Shown here piece by piece: positions 9,886 to 19,073 of a DNA stretch of 64,000 nucleotides. The notes beneath the pieces are model-generated. The model was not told the DNA's origin. It saw only the letters and a list, made by a program, of their open reading frames with translations, and did no database searches. Origin of the DNA: Kosakonia sacchari SP1 (GTDB lineage: Bacteria; Pseudomonadota; Gammaproteobacteria; Enterobacterales; Enterobacteriaceae); the NCBI RefSeq assembly GCF_000300455.3, contig NZ_CP007215.2, positions 2,232,001 to 2,296,000 of the forward strand, given 5' to 3'. How positions within the stretch are numbered: position 1 is the first letter of the stretch; the number at the start of each line of letters is the position of its first letter. The translations under genes and the position numbers were made by a program.

Positions 9886-10776
9886 ATGAGCGAGAAACTA
9901 CAGAAAGTGCTGGCGCGAGCTGGCCACGGTTCCCGCCGTGAAATCGAATCTATTATTGAGGCTGGCCGCGTAAGCGTGGACGGCAAAATCGCCACACTGG
10001 GCGATCGCGTGGAAGTGACGCCTGCTCTGAAAATCCGTATCGACGGTCACCTCATTTCGGTGAAAGAATCCGTGGAGCAGATCTGCCGCGTGCTGGCGTA
10101 CTACAAACCGGAAGGCGAACTCTGTACGCGTAACGATCCGGAAGGACGCCCGACTGTTTTTGATCGTCTACCGAAACTGCGCGGCGCACGCTGGATCGCG
10201 GTAGGTCGTCTCGACGTTAATACCTGCGGTCTGTTGCTGTTTACCACCGATGGTGAACTGGCGAACCGCCTGATGCACCCGAGCCGTGAAGTTGAGCGTG
10301 AATACGCGGTACGTGTTTTTGGCGAAGTTGATGACGCGAAATTGCGCGATCTGGCGCGCGGTGTGCAGCTGGAAGATGGCCCGGCGGCGTTCAAAACCAT
10401 CAAGTTCAGCGGGGGCGAAGGCATTAACCAGTGGTACAACGTCACCCTGACCGAAGGGCGCAACCGTGAAGTGCGTCGCCTGTGGGAAGCGGTTGGTGTA
10501 CAGGTCAGCCGCCTGATCCGCGTACGTTACGGTGATATTCCGCTGCCAAAAGGTTTGCCTCGCGGCGGCTGGACGGAACTTGATCTGGCTCAAACCAACT
10601 ACCTGCGCGAGTTGGTGGGGCTGGACGCGGAAACGCAATCCAAAGTGGCCGTGGAGAAAGATCGCCGTCGCATGAAAGCGAATCAGATCCGCCGCGCGGT
10701 GAAACGCCACAGCCAGCCGGCTGGCAAGTCTGGTGGTGGTCGTCGCCCCGGCAGTACGCGGAATAAAAACGACTGA
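9886..10776 (+). CDS. rluB: 23S rRNA pseudouridine 2605 synthase
   Basis: RluB isomerises U2605 of 23S rRNA. It has an N-terminal S4 RNA-binding domain ([20 protein letters not shown], residues 2–60) and an RsuA-family catalytic domain with the aspartate in the signature [20 protein letters not shown] basic C-terminal tail ([18 protein letters not shown]) follows. The ATG after GAAGGAAG is used; an upstream in-frame GTG at 9859 would add nine residues. E. coli yciQ, normally between yciO and rluB, is absent. A TATACT -10-like hexamer lies about 85 bp upstream. Confidence 0.95.
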   Translation: MSEKLQKVLARAGHGSRREIESIIEAGRVSVDGKIATLGDRVEVTPALKIRIDGHLISVKESVEQICRVLAYYKPEGELCTRNDPEGRPTVFDRLPKLRGARWIAVGRLDVNTCGLLLFTTDGELANRLMHPSREVEREYAVRVFGEVDDAKLRDLARGVQLEDGPAAFKTIKFSGGEGINQWYNVTLTEGRNREVRRLWEAVGVQVSRLIRVRYGDIPLPKGLPRGGWTELDLAQTNYLRELVGLDAETQSKVAVEKDRRRMKANQIRRAVKRHSQPAGKSGGGRRPGSTRNKND

Positions 10777-10795
10777 TTGCAATAAAGAATAAGAG

Positions 10796-10818
10796 AAAAG
10801 GGGCGAAAGCCCCTTTTT
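10796..10818 (+). terminator. Rho-independent terminator after rluB
   Basis: AAAAGGGGC and GCCCCTTTTT form a GC-rich stem with a short GAAA loop and a T tract, 20 bp after the rluB stop. Confidence 0.85.
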
Positions 10819-10975
10819 CGTTGCTAACCGAAAACCCTGGATGTGAATCTGATTTGGTTCAGCCTGATCGCTTGTGTGAAATCTCACGCGCTGGCAGAAG
10901 CTGCTTGTTAAGGTTTCCGGCCCTTATCCCAGGTCAAAAAAGCGCGGCCTTCGATGTCGGCGGACTTACGTTGCG

Positions 10976-11566
10976 TCAGTAATCGATACCTTGTTGCGCT
11001 TTTACGCCTGCTTCAAAAGCGTGTTTCACCGGTCGTAATTCGCTGACGGTATCCGCCAGGTCAAGAATATCGCGGTGGCAGCCGCGTCCGGTGATAATCA
11101 CCGTCTGGTTTGCCGGGCGTTTGCGTAACGCGTCAAGTACCGTTTCCAGCGGCAGGTAATCATAGGCCACCATATAGGTCAGTTCATCCAGCAACACCAT
11201 ATCCAGCGCGGGATCGGCCAGCATTCGTTCGGCATGTTGCCAGACTGCCAGACAGGCTGCGGTGTCGCTTTCGCGGTTTTGCGTATCCCAGGTAAAACCG
11301 GTTGCCATCACCTGGAATTCCACGCCCAGCGGTTCCAGCAGGTTGCGTTCGCCGTTTGGCCATGTTCCTTTGATAAACTGAATAGCGCCCACTTTTTTAC
11401 CATGGCCGACTGCGCGTGTTGCTGTACCGAATGCAGCGGTGGTTTTCCCTTTACCGTTCCCGGTAAAGACAATAATGATCCCGCGTTCATCCTGGGCGGC
11501 GGCGACGCGCGCATCGACACGCTCTTTTACGCGCTGCTGGCGCTGCTGATATCGTTCTTCGCTCAT
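10976..11566 (-). CDS. btuR: Cob(I)alamin / cobyric acid a,c-diamide adenosyltransferase
   Basis: A 196-residue CobO/BtuR enzyme that transfers adenosyl from ATP to reduced corrinoids to make the coenzyme form of B12. The P-loop FTGNGKGKTTAAFG is at residues 34–47 and the DELTYMVAYDYL motif follows in the middle. The length equals that of E. coli. Its start overlaps the end of yciK by 4 bp (ATGA), so the two genes form an operon. Confidence 0.95.
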   Translation of the reverse strand: MSEERYQQRQQRVKERVDARVAAAQDERGIIIVFTGNGKGKTTAAFGTATRAVGHGKKVGAIQFIKGTWPNGERNLLEPLGVEFQVMATGFTWDTQNRESDTAACLAVWQHAERMLADPALDMVLLDELTYMVAYDYLPLETVLDALRKRPANQTVIITGRGCHRDILDLADTVSELRPVKHAFEAGVKAQQGIDY

Positions 11567-12318
11567 TGTGAAATTCCTGGTTTTCGACCCGGTTGGGCAT
11601 CAAAGCTCATACCGGTTTTACGGCGGCTGTCATCGCCCATCAGCCACAGGTAAAGCGGCATAATATCGGCGGGGGTTTTCAGTTTGTCTGGATCTTCGGT
11701 CGGAAAGGCGCTGGCACGCATTTTGGTGCGCGTACCGCCTGGGTTAATACAGTTGACCCGCACACGGTTTTGATACTCTTCGGCCAGTACCTGCATCATC
11801 CCTTCGGTGGCAAATTTCGACACAGCGTAAGCGCCCCAGTTCGCACGTCCCTGGCGTCCAACGCTTGAGGAGGTAAAAACCAGAGAGCCGCCATCCGATT
11901 TAAGTAATAAAGGAAGAAGCGCCTGGGTGAGATAAAAGGTGGCGTTCACGTTGACCTGCATTACCTCGTCCCAGACTGCTGGAACTTGCTCGCTCATTGG
12001 CAATACATTCCCGAGTAAACCGGCATTGTGCAACACACCGTCCAGGCGTGGCACCGTGGCCGCAATAGTATCAGCCAGTTGCTGGCACATTTCCGGGGTG
12101 CAGTTTGCCATATCAAGGGTAAACCACTTCGCCTGTTGGCCTTCTTCTTCGATCTCACGCGCAACCTGCTGCAGTTTCGCTTCGTTTCGGCCCAGTAGAA
12201 TGAGGCTCGCGCCGTGGCGGGCGTAGGTCAGCGCCGCTTCTTTACCGATGCCGTCACTGGCACCGGTTACCAGAATGATGCGAGCGTTTAACAAATCGCG
12301 TTGTGGCTGATAATGCAC
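11563..12318 (-). CDS. yciK: Short-chain dehydrogenase/reductase YciK
   Basis: A 251-residue classical SDR with the Rossmann nucleotide motif TGASDGIG (residues 18–25), the NAG motif LHNAGLL, the catalytic Ser in FTSSSVGRQG, and Tyr/Lys in YAVSKFA. The basic residue in LGRNEAKL after strand 2 suggests NADP(H). The physiological substrate is unknown. It is first in a two-gene unit with btuR. Confidence 0.93.
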   Translation of the reverse strand: MHYQPQRDLLNARIILVTGASDGIGKEAALTYARHGASLILLGRNEAKLQQVAREIEEEGQQAKWFTLDMANCTPEMCQQLADTIAATVPRLDGVLHNAGLLGNVLPMSEQVPAVWDEVMQVNVNATFYLTQALLPLLLKSDGGSLVFTSSSVGRQGRANWGAYAVSKFATEGMMQVLAEEYQNRVRVNCINPGGTRTKMRASAFPTEDPDKLKTPADIMPLYLWLMGDDSRRKTGMSFDAQPGRKPGISQ

Positions 12319-12532
12319 ACTCTCTCCTCAGGCCGGGGCCTGTTATCGCCTTCACATGTTGGCTTTATGCCTTAAACAGAGGCCTATTTCAATCAGCCTG
12401 CGGGAAGGTTGCGCAACCTTTACGAAAAAATTCAGCAACATGGCACATTGTACCAATGGCTTACGCGAGACGTGTCAGCATCGCTCATGTACACTGGTGC
12501 GATTGTCGAGTGGTGTAATCGAGGTGGTATGC

Positions 12533-13579
12533 ATGGAATTACTGTCTGAGTATGGCCTGTTTCTGGCCAAAATCGCGACTGTGGTGGTGGCGATTGCCGT
12601 TGTGGCCGTGCTGATTGTCAATCTGACACAGCGCAAACGCCAGCGGGGAGAACTGAAAGTCACCCGTTTGAGTGAGCAATATAAAGAGATGCAAGAGGAG
12701 ATGTCAGTCTCCTTGCTGGATGAGCACCAACAGAAACGTTGGCACAAAGCGCAGAAGAAAAAACTGAAGCTGGAAGCGAAAGCGGCAAAAGCGAAGGCGA
12801 AGGACAGTGAACAGCAAGAAAAAGGCACACCGCGTGCCTATGTGCTCGATTTTAAAGGCAGCATGGACGCGGGCGAAGTCAACGCATTACGTGAAGAGAT
12901 AACCGCAGTGCTGGCGGTGGCAACACCGCAGGATCAAGTCGTAGTGCGTCTTGAAAGCCCGGGAGGCGTGGTACATGGTTACGGTCTTGCCGCTTCCCAG
13001 TTACAACGTCTGCGTGACAAGCACATTCCACTGACTATCGCCGTCGACAAAGTGGCTGCCAGCGGCGGCTATATGATGGCCTGTGTGGCCGATAAAATTG
13101 TTGCAGCACCGTTCGCGATCATCGGTTCTATCGGCGTGGTGGCGCAGATCCCCAACTTTAACCGCTTCCTCAAAGGCAAGGAGATCGACATTGAGCTGCA
13201 CACAGCGGGTCAGTTCAAACGAACTCTGACACTGCTTGGTGAAAACACAGAAGAAGGGCGGCAGAAATTTCGCGAGAGCCTGAACGAAACTCACGATCTG
13301 TTTAAAGGTTTTGTTCACCAGATGCGGCCAGAACTGGACATTGAAAGCGTGGCGACGGGTGAGCACTGGTATGGCTCCCAGGCGCTTGATAAAGGACTGA
13401 TCGACGCCATTGGCACCAGCGATGATCTGCTGCTGGGGCTAATCGAAGATCACGAAGTGATTGGTGTGCGCTATCAGCAGCGTAAAAAACTGATGGAGCG
13501 TTTTACGGGCAGTGCGATGGAGAACATCGATCATTTGCTGATGCGCTGGTGGCAGCGCGGGCAAAAACCAATGATGTAA
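12533..13579 (+). CDS. sohB: Inner-membrane-anchored peptidase SohB (S49 family)
   Basis: A 348-residue signal-peptide-peptidase-A-type serine protease. An N-terminal membrane anchor (about 9–30, LFLAKIATVVVAIAVVAVLI) is followed by a charged Lys/Ala-rich linker and the S49 domain. SPGGVVHGYG and the nucleophile motif VAASGGYMMAC are visible. In E. coli, extra copies suppress loss of DegP at high temperature. The ATG after GAGGTGGT gives the family start MELLSEYGLFLAKI; the frame is open further upstream but that part is not conserved. Confidence 0.95.
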   Translation: MELLSEYGLFLAKIATVVVAIAVVAVLIVNLTQRKRQRGELKVTRLSEQYKEMQEEMSVSLLDEHQQKRWHKAQKKKLKLEAKAAKAKAKDSEQQEKGTPRAYVLDFKGSMDAGEVNALREEITAVLAVATPQDQVVVRLESPGGVVHGYGLAASQLQRLRDKHIPLTIAVDKVAASGGYMMACVADKIVAAPFAIIGSIGVVAQIPNFNRFLKGKEIDIELHTAGQFKRTLTLLGENTEEGRQKFRESLNETHDLFKGFVHQMRPELDIESVATGEHWYGSQALDKGLIDAIGTSDDLLLGLIEDHEVIGVRYQQRKKLMERFTGSAMENIDHLLMRWWQRGQKPMM

Positions 13580-13583
13580 AAAA

Positions 13584-13607
13584 CGCGAGGCTCAGGCCTC
13601 GCGTTTT
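13584..13607. terminator. Bidirectional terminator between sohB and yciN
   Basis: An 8-bp perfect stem (CGCGAGGC with GCCTCGCG, loop TCAG), flanked by A residues on the left and T residues on the right. It can serve both convergent genes. Confidence 0.88.
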
Positions 13608-13611
13608 CTTT

Positions 13612-13863
13612 TTAGTCGATCAGATGATACTTTTCAGAAAGTTCATGCGCTAAGTATTTGAACATATTGAATACCGCAGTGCTTTTCGCCGTCGGCAAGC
13701 CTTGCTCATCAAGAAAATACTCGCCGCTGAAAACCAGCACGCCGTTACGCTGACTGACGCCGGTTGCGACGATACCGGATAGTGTGTCTTCATGCTCACT
13801 GATCAGTTTATTAGCCAGTTCAAGCAGAGACTGGCGATCGATTGGCTGAGTTGTCTCTTGCAT
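13612..13863 (-). CDS. yciN: DUF2498 protein YciN
   Basis: An 83-residue small cytoplasmic protein of a family with no known function, conserved next to topA in enterobacteria. The sequence is acidic and Leu-rich at the start ([15 protein letters not shown]), with a beta-like centre ([19 protein letters not shown]). A Shine-Dalgarno-like GGAG precedes the ATG. It is convergent with sohB and divergent from topA. Confidence 0.9.
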   Translation of the reverse strand: MQETTQPIDRQSLLELANKLISEHEDTLSGIVATGVSQRNGVLVFSGEYFLDEQGLPTAKSTAVFNMFKYLAHELSEKYHLID

Positions 13864-14259
13864 TTTTCTACTCCTTCAAAAATTTCGTCAGTTTACCGCT
13901 GACCCGGTTCCCGGGCAATTTTTCCCTGTTTTTGCAAGGGCTTTGCCCGGTCGTTGTGCTGGCGCGATCCGCCTTTGCATGCTAATAAAGTTGCGTAACA
14001 AATTTTATCAGGTACAGTGTGACGCTTTCGTCAATCTGGCAACAGATTTGCTTGACATTCGACCAGAATATCGTTGTGCTACTCCGCCCTGGCGCGAAAA
14101 AGCCTGTAAACTCAGTCACCTGAACGCTCCGTTTTACGCGCTTTGTTAAAAAAAGGGTTGATATCCATTGACGCCGCCGCAATATTGAATGCTCGTCGCC
14201 GGTGGGTTGAAGCGACATGCGACGAATTTCTGTAAGAATTTAATTAGGTAAAGGTGAAT
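13864..14259. promoter_or_regulatory. Divergent intergenic region yciN / topA
   Basis: A 396-bp region without a supported gene. It must hold the yciN and topA promoters. A perfect -35 hexamer TTGACA occurs at 14052–14057 reading toward topA, but no good -10 sits 17 bp downstream. The E. coli topA region has several promoters, one of them heat-shock; I cannot assign them here. The topA ribosome site (AGGTAAAGGTG) ends the region. Confidence 0.5.
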
Positions 14260-16857
14260 ATGGGTAAAGCTCTCGTTATCGTTGAGTCCCCGGCAAAAGC
14301 CAAAACGATCAATAAATATCTGGGTAATGACTATGTGGTTAAATCCAGCGTTGGTCATATCCGTGATTTGCCGACCAGTGGCTCAACACCCAAAAAGAGC
14401 GCAGACTCAGCCTCCGCCAAAACGGCTAAGAAGCCTAAAAAGGATGAACGCGGCGCTCTTGTCAATCGCATGGGGATCGACCCATGGCACAACTGGGATG
14501 CACATTATGAAGTGCTGCCAGGCAAAGAGAAGGTGGTTTCCGAGCTGAAGTCGCTGGCGGAAAAAGCCGACCACATCTATCTCGCAACCGACCTTGACCG
14601 CGAAGGGGAAGCCATTGCGTGGCACCTGCGGGAAGTGATCGGTGGTGATGAGAAACGCTACAGCCGCGTAGTGTTTAATGAAATTACCAAGAATGCGATT
14701 CGTCAGGCCTTCGAAACGCCGGGCGAACTGAATATTGACCGTGTGAATGCTCAACAGGCGCGCCGTTTTATGGACCGCGTGGTGGGCTACATGGTCTCTC
14801 CACTGTTGTGGAAGAAAATTGCCCGCGGTCTCTCCGCTGGCCGCGTACAGTCTGTCGCTGTGCGTTTGGTTGTTGAGCGTGAACGCGAAATTAAAGCGTT
14901 TGTGCCGGAAGAGTTCTGGGAAATAGACGCCGCCACAGCAACGCCGAATGGCGATACGCTGCCGCTGCAGGTGACCCATGAAGGTGATAAAGCCTTCCGT
15001 CCGGTTAATCGCGAGCAAACCATGGCGGCGGTCAGCCTGCTGGAAAAAGCGCGTTATACAGTGCTGGAGCGGGAAGATAAGCCGACCAGCAGCAAACCGG
15101 GTGCACCCTTTATTACCTCTACGCTGCAACAGGCCGCCAGTACGCGTCTGGGTTTTGGCGTGAAGAAAACCATGATGATGGCGCAGCGTCTGTATGAAGC
15201 GGGCTACATCACCTATATGCGTACCGACTCGACAAACCTGAGTCAGGATGCTGTGTCGATGGTGCGCAGCTATATTACTGATAATTTCGGTAAAAAGTAC
15301 CTGCCGGAAAACGCTAATCAGTACGCCAGCAAAGAGAATTCTCAGGAAGCGCACGAAGCCATTCGTCCTTCTGACGTCGCGGTGCTGGCTGAATCGTTAA
15401 AAGACATGGAAGCCGACGCGCAGAAGCTTTATCAGTTGATCTGGCGCCAGTTTGTCGCCTGTCAGATGACGCCTGCTCAGTATGATTCCACCACGCTGAC
15501 AGTGGGCGCGGGCGATTTCCGTCTTAAAGCCCGTGGTCGTATCCTGCGTTTCGATGGCTGGACAAAAGTCATGCCCGCGCTGCGCAAAGGCGATGAAGAT
15601 CGTACGTTGCCGGCGGTGAATAAGGGCGATGTTCTTTCGCTTATAGAGTTAACACCGGCACAGCACTTTACCAAGCCACCTGCGCGTTTTAGCGAAGCTT
15701 CGCTGGTAAAAGAGCTGGAAAAACGCGGTATTGGCCGCCCGTCTACTTATGCGTCGATCATCTCGACCATTCAGGACAGGGGTTATGTACGTGTTGAAAG
15801 CCGCCGTTTTTACGCGGAAAAAATGGGTGAAATCGTTACCGATCGTCTGGAAGAAAATTTCCGCGAGCTGATGAATTACGATTTTACCGCACAGATGGAA
15901 GACAGCCTCGACCGCGTGGCGAACCATGAAGCGGAATGGCGCAAGGTGCTGGATAGCTTCTTTGGCGATTTCTCTCGCCAACTGGAACAAGCTGAACAGG
16001 ATCCTGAAGCGGGCGGTATGCGTCCGAATCAGATGGTACTGACCAGCATCGACTGCCCGACATGTGGCCGTAAAATGGGTATTCGTACCGCCAGTACCGG
16101 GGTTTTCCTCGGCTGTTCCGGCTATGCGTTACCGCCGAAAGAGCGCTGCAAAACCACCATTAACCTGGTGCCGGAAAACGAAGTGCTCAATGTGCTGGAA
16201 GGCGAAGACGCGGAAACCAACGCGCTGCGCGCCAAACGCCGTTGCCAGAAATGTGGTACGGCGATGGACAGCTACCTGATCGATCCGAAGCGTAAATTGC
16301 ATGTCTGTGGTAATAACCCGACCTGCGATGGCTACGAAATCGAAGAGGGCGAATTCCGCATCAAAGGGTATGATGGCCCAATCGTTGAGTGTGAAAAATG
16401 CGGTTCTGAAATGCACCTGAAAATGGGGCGTTTTGGTAAGTACATGGCTTGCACCAACGACGAGTGTAAAAACACGCGTAAGATCCTGCGTAACGGTGAA
16501 GTGGCACCGCCGAAAGAGGATCCGGTACCGTTGCCGGAACTGCCGTGCGAAAAATCGGATGCCTATTTTGTTCTGCGTGATGGCGCGGCCGGTGTGTTCC
16601 TCGCGGCGAATACGTTCCCGAAATCTCGCGAAACACGTGCGCCGCTGGTAGAAGAACTGTACCGCTTCCGCGACCGTTTGCCGGAAAAACTGCGCTATCT
16701 TGCGGACGCGCCGCAGGAAGATCCCCAAGGTAATAAAACCATTGTGCGTTTTAGCCGTAAGACCAAACAGCAATATGTTGCTTCGGAAAAAGACGGGAAA
16801 GCGACCGGGTGGTCAGCGTTTTATATCGACAATAAATGGACTGAAGCGAAAAAGTAG
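14260..16857 (+). CDS. topA: DNA topoisomerase I (type IA)
   Basis: An 865-residue enzyme that relaxes negative supercoils. The Toprim domain starts at the N-terminus ([20 protein letters not shown], and later [13 protein letters not shown]). The active-site Tyr is in [15 protein letters not shown] (about 319). Three C-terminal four-cysteine zinc ribbons are visible ([19 protein letters not shown] with [17 protein letters not shown] with CTNDEC), followed by ribbon-like domains. The length equals E. coli. The ATG two codons inside the open frame gives the conserved MGKALVIVE start. Confidence 0.98.
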   Translation: MGKALVIVESPAKAKTINKYLGNDYVVKSSVGHIRDLPTSGSTPKKSADSASAKTAKKPKKDERGALVNRMGIDPWHNWDAHYEVLPGKEKVVSELKSLAEKADHIYLATDLDREGEAIAWHLREVIGGDEKRYSRVVFNEITKNAIRQAFETPGELNIDRVNAQQARRFMDRVVGYMVSPLLWKKIARGLSAGRVQSVAVRLVVEREREIKAFVPEEFWEIDAATATPNGDTLPLQVTHEGDKAFRPVNREQTMAAVSLLEKARYTVLEREDKPTSSKPGAPFITSTLQQAASTRLGFGVKKTMMMAQRLYEAGYITYMRTDSTNLSQDAVSMVRSYITDNFGKKYLPENANQYASKENSQEAHEAIRPSDVAVLAESLKDMEADAQKLYQLIWRQFVACQMTPAQYDSTTLTVGAGDFRLKARGRILRFDGWTKVMPALRKGDEDRTLPAVNKGDVLSLIELTPAQHFTKPPARFSEASLVKELEKRGIGRPSTYASIISTIQDRGYVRVESRRFYAEKMGEIVTDRLEENFRELMNYDFTAQMEDSLDRVANHEAEWRKVLDSFFGDFSRQLEQAEQDPEAGGMRPNQMVLTSIDCPTCGRKMGIRTASTGVFLGCSGYALPPKERCKTTINLVPENEVLNVLEGEDAETNALRAKRRCQKCGTAMDSYLIDPKRKLHVCGNNPTCDGYEIEEGEFRIKGYDGPIVECEKCGSEMHLKMGRFGKYMACTNDECKNTRKILRNGEVAPPKEDPVPLPELPCEKSDAYFVLRDGAAGVFLAANTFPKSRETRAPLVEELYRFRDRLPEKLRYLADAPQEDPQGNKTIVRFSRKTKQQYVASEKDGKATGWSAFYIDNKWTEAKK

Positions 16858-16879
16858 TTTTTTCAGCCATATACCTTCA

Positions 16880-16903
16880 GGGGCCGGTTTTCCGGCCCTT
16901 TTT
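16880..16903 (+). terminator. Rho-independent terminator after topA
   Basis: GGGCCGG and CCGGCCC form the stem around TTTT and are followed by TTTTTC, about 22 bp after the stop. Confidence 0.88.
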
Positions 16904-17001
16904 CTTTGCGCGTTATTATTCTTTGTTCGCTGCTATACACGGAAGCTATAAATGATATAGTTGTTATAGCTAACCGCTTTCTTATTATCAAATCGTATTA
17001 A

Positions 17002-18012
<1,011 letters not shown>

Positions 18013-18362
18013 TGCCGGAGGGTATCTTATCGCCCGAAAAGATACCCATAATGTCTCCTAAAGCCAAATTAGAATTATCTTCATCTTTGATACAATCACC
18101 TTTCAGGGTGATTGCCTTCACAATTTTAACGCCGACACTGTCACTATTTAGCGACAAAAATAGAAACTAAATTGCCGCTCTGCAAATTTATTACTTCAAT
18201 AATTTATTTCGGGTCAAAAGATTAAATATTTCTTTGGAATTGGTGAGTAAATTCACTGGATTTTCGGCTAAAGTTCTTTTAGGATTTGTCTCATCTCATG
18301 ATTAATTACACCGATTGTTGGTACCCAAAATGATAAGTGATGTCGATTGTACGAGGTTAGCA
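18013..18362 (+). promoter_or_regulatory. Intergenic region cysB – ymiA
   Basis: A 350-bp AT-rich region with no supported gene. A strong hairpin GGGTATCTT/AAGATACCC (18018–18046) lies just after cysB and probably ends its transcript, although no T tract follows. A second hairpin AATCACC/GGTGATT (18094–18114) lies further on. The rest should hold the ymiA promoter, which I cannot place. Confidence 0.5.
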
Positions 18363-18491
18363 ATGCCATCAGGAAGTGAAGAGCCGCAAAGGGACCCTGA
18401 GCTTAAGCGTAAAGCCTGGCTGGCGGTATTTCTTAGCTCTGCCGTGTTTTGGGCAGTCGTTGCGTTATTGATCTGGAAATTCTGGGGTTAA
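18363..18491 (+). CDS. ymiA: Small membrane protein YmiA
   Basis: A 42-residue protein with a charged, proline-containing N-terminus (PSGSEEPQRDPELKRKAW) and a single membrane helix ending at the C-terminus (LAVFLSSAVFWAVVALLIW). It matches E. coli YmiA as I remember it. The E. coli form starts four residues earlier at MRLA; here that upstream codon is ACG, so the ATG at 18363 is the start. Its function is unknown. The next small gene, yciX, starts 1 bp after its stop, implying one transcript. Confidence 0.88.
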   Translation: MPSGSEEPQRDPELKRKAWLAVFLSSAVFWAVVALLIWKFWG

Positions 18492-18492
18492 A

Positions 18493-18663
18493 ATGGCTAT
18501 AGCGGGTCGATTCGAACCGGTTAAGCAAGTATGTCAATTACATGACACACCAGCTAAAGCGAAAAAGAAAACTGTGACCTCTATTCCGGCTTCCTGGAAG
18601 CTGACGCCGCAGCAACAAGCTTTTATTGACGCCTTCTCTGAAGACGACTTCAAAAAACAATAA
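18493..18663 (+). CDS. yciX: Small protein YciX
   Basis: A 56-residue soluble, Lys-rich protein (MAIAGRFEPVKQVCQLHD ... SWKLTPQQQAFIDAFSEDDFKKQ) starting 1 bp after the ymiA stop. Its position in a ymiA-yciX pair between cysB and acnA is that of E. coli yciX; I assign the symbol mainly from that context. The proteins of this family have no known function. Confidence 0.75.
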   Translation: MAIAGRFEPVKQVCQLHDTPAKAKKKTVTSIPASWKLTPQQQAFIDAFSEDDFKKQ

Positions 18664-18801
18664 ATATATCATCAGAATAAACATGGGAAATTATCCTGGC
18701 TATTCATTGATATGCTCTTTTGTACTCTTTAATTAATACACAGCATAAATGAATTGAGTAATGACTCAGTTTTAATGAATAGATTTTCTGGTAATAAATT
18801 T

Positions 18802-18900
18802 ATGCGTAATGATTGCGGAATGAAATATTGGTCATGGTTAGCCGCTTTTTCTGTTTCCATCCTTTTCTGGGGACAGATTGTCTGGGCTACCCTTCGGTAA
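18802..18900 (+). CDS. ymiC: Tiny single-helix membrane protein, YmiC-like
   Basis: A 32-residue ORF, MRNDCGMKYWSWLAAFSV and onward, that is mostly one hydrophobic helix (WSWLAAFSVSILFWGQIVWA). It lies between yciX and acnA, where E. coli has the annotated small protein YmiC of about 31 residues, and it is followed immediately by a good terminator. The start is uncertain: an in-frame ATG at 18775 would give 41 residues and one at 18820 would give 26. No strong ribosome site is seen for any of them. The symbol is assigned from position and size. Confidence 0.6.
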   Translation: MRNDCGMKYWSWLAAFSVSILFWGQIVWATLR

Positions 18901-18910
18901 TGAATTGAAA

Positions 18911-18934
18911 AACCTCGCATCTGCGAGGTTTTTT
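18911..18934 (+). terminator. Rho-independent terminator after the ymiC-like gene
   Basis: A perfect 9-bp stem AACCTCGCA/TGCGAGGTT with a 2-base TC turn and a T tract, starting 10 bp after the small ORF stop. Confidence 0.9.
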
Positions 18935-19014
18935 ATATCCCTTCTCCTGAAAGATTTTCCCTTTTGTAGCAATTTTGGTTGTTATCAAAACGTTACGATA
19001 TGTTTGTGTTATCT

Positions 19015-19063
19015 TTAATGACAGACCCTGAAGAGCATCAGGGTAAGCAATCCCTGTCATTAA
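19015..19063 (+). promoter_or_regulatory. Structured leader hairpin abutting the acnA ribosome site
   Basis: A 10-bp perfect outer stem TTAATGACAG (19015–19024) with CTGTCATTAA (19054–19063) encloses a 7-bp inner hairpin ACCCTGA/TCAGGGT. The outer stem ends exactly where the acnA Shine-Dalgarno GGAGGAG begins (19064). If transcribed, it could affect translation or mRNA stability. Confidence 0.55.
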
Positions 19064-19073
19064 GGAGGAGCAC

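Noticed and set aside
14407-15354. Long open frame (315 codons) on the minus strand opposite topA
   Set aside because: It lies wholly inside topA, shows no recognisable domain, and is a by-product of the codon usage of topA.
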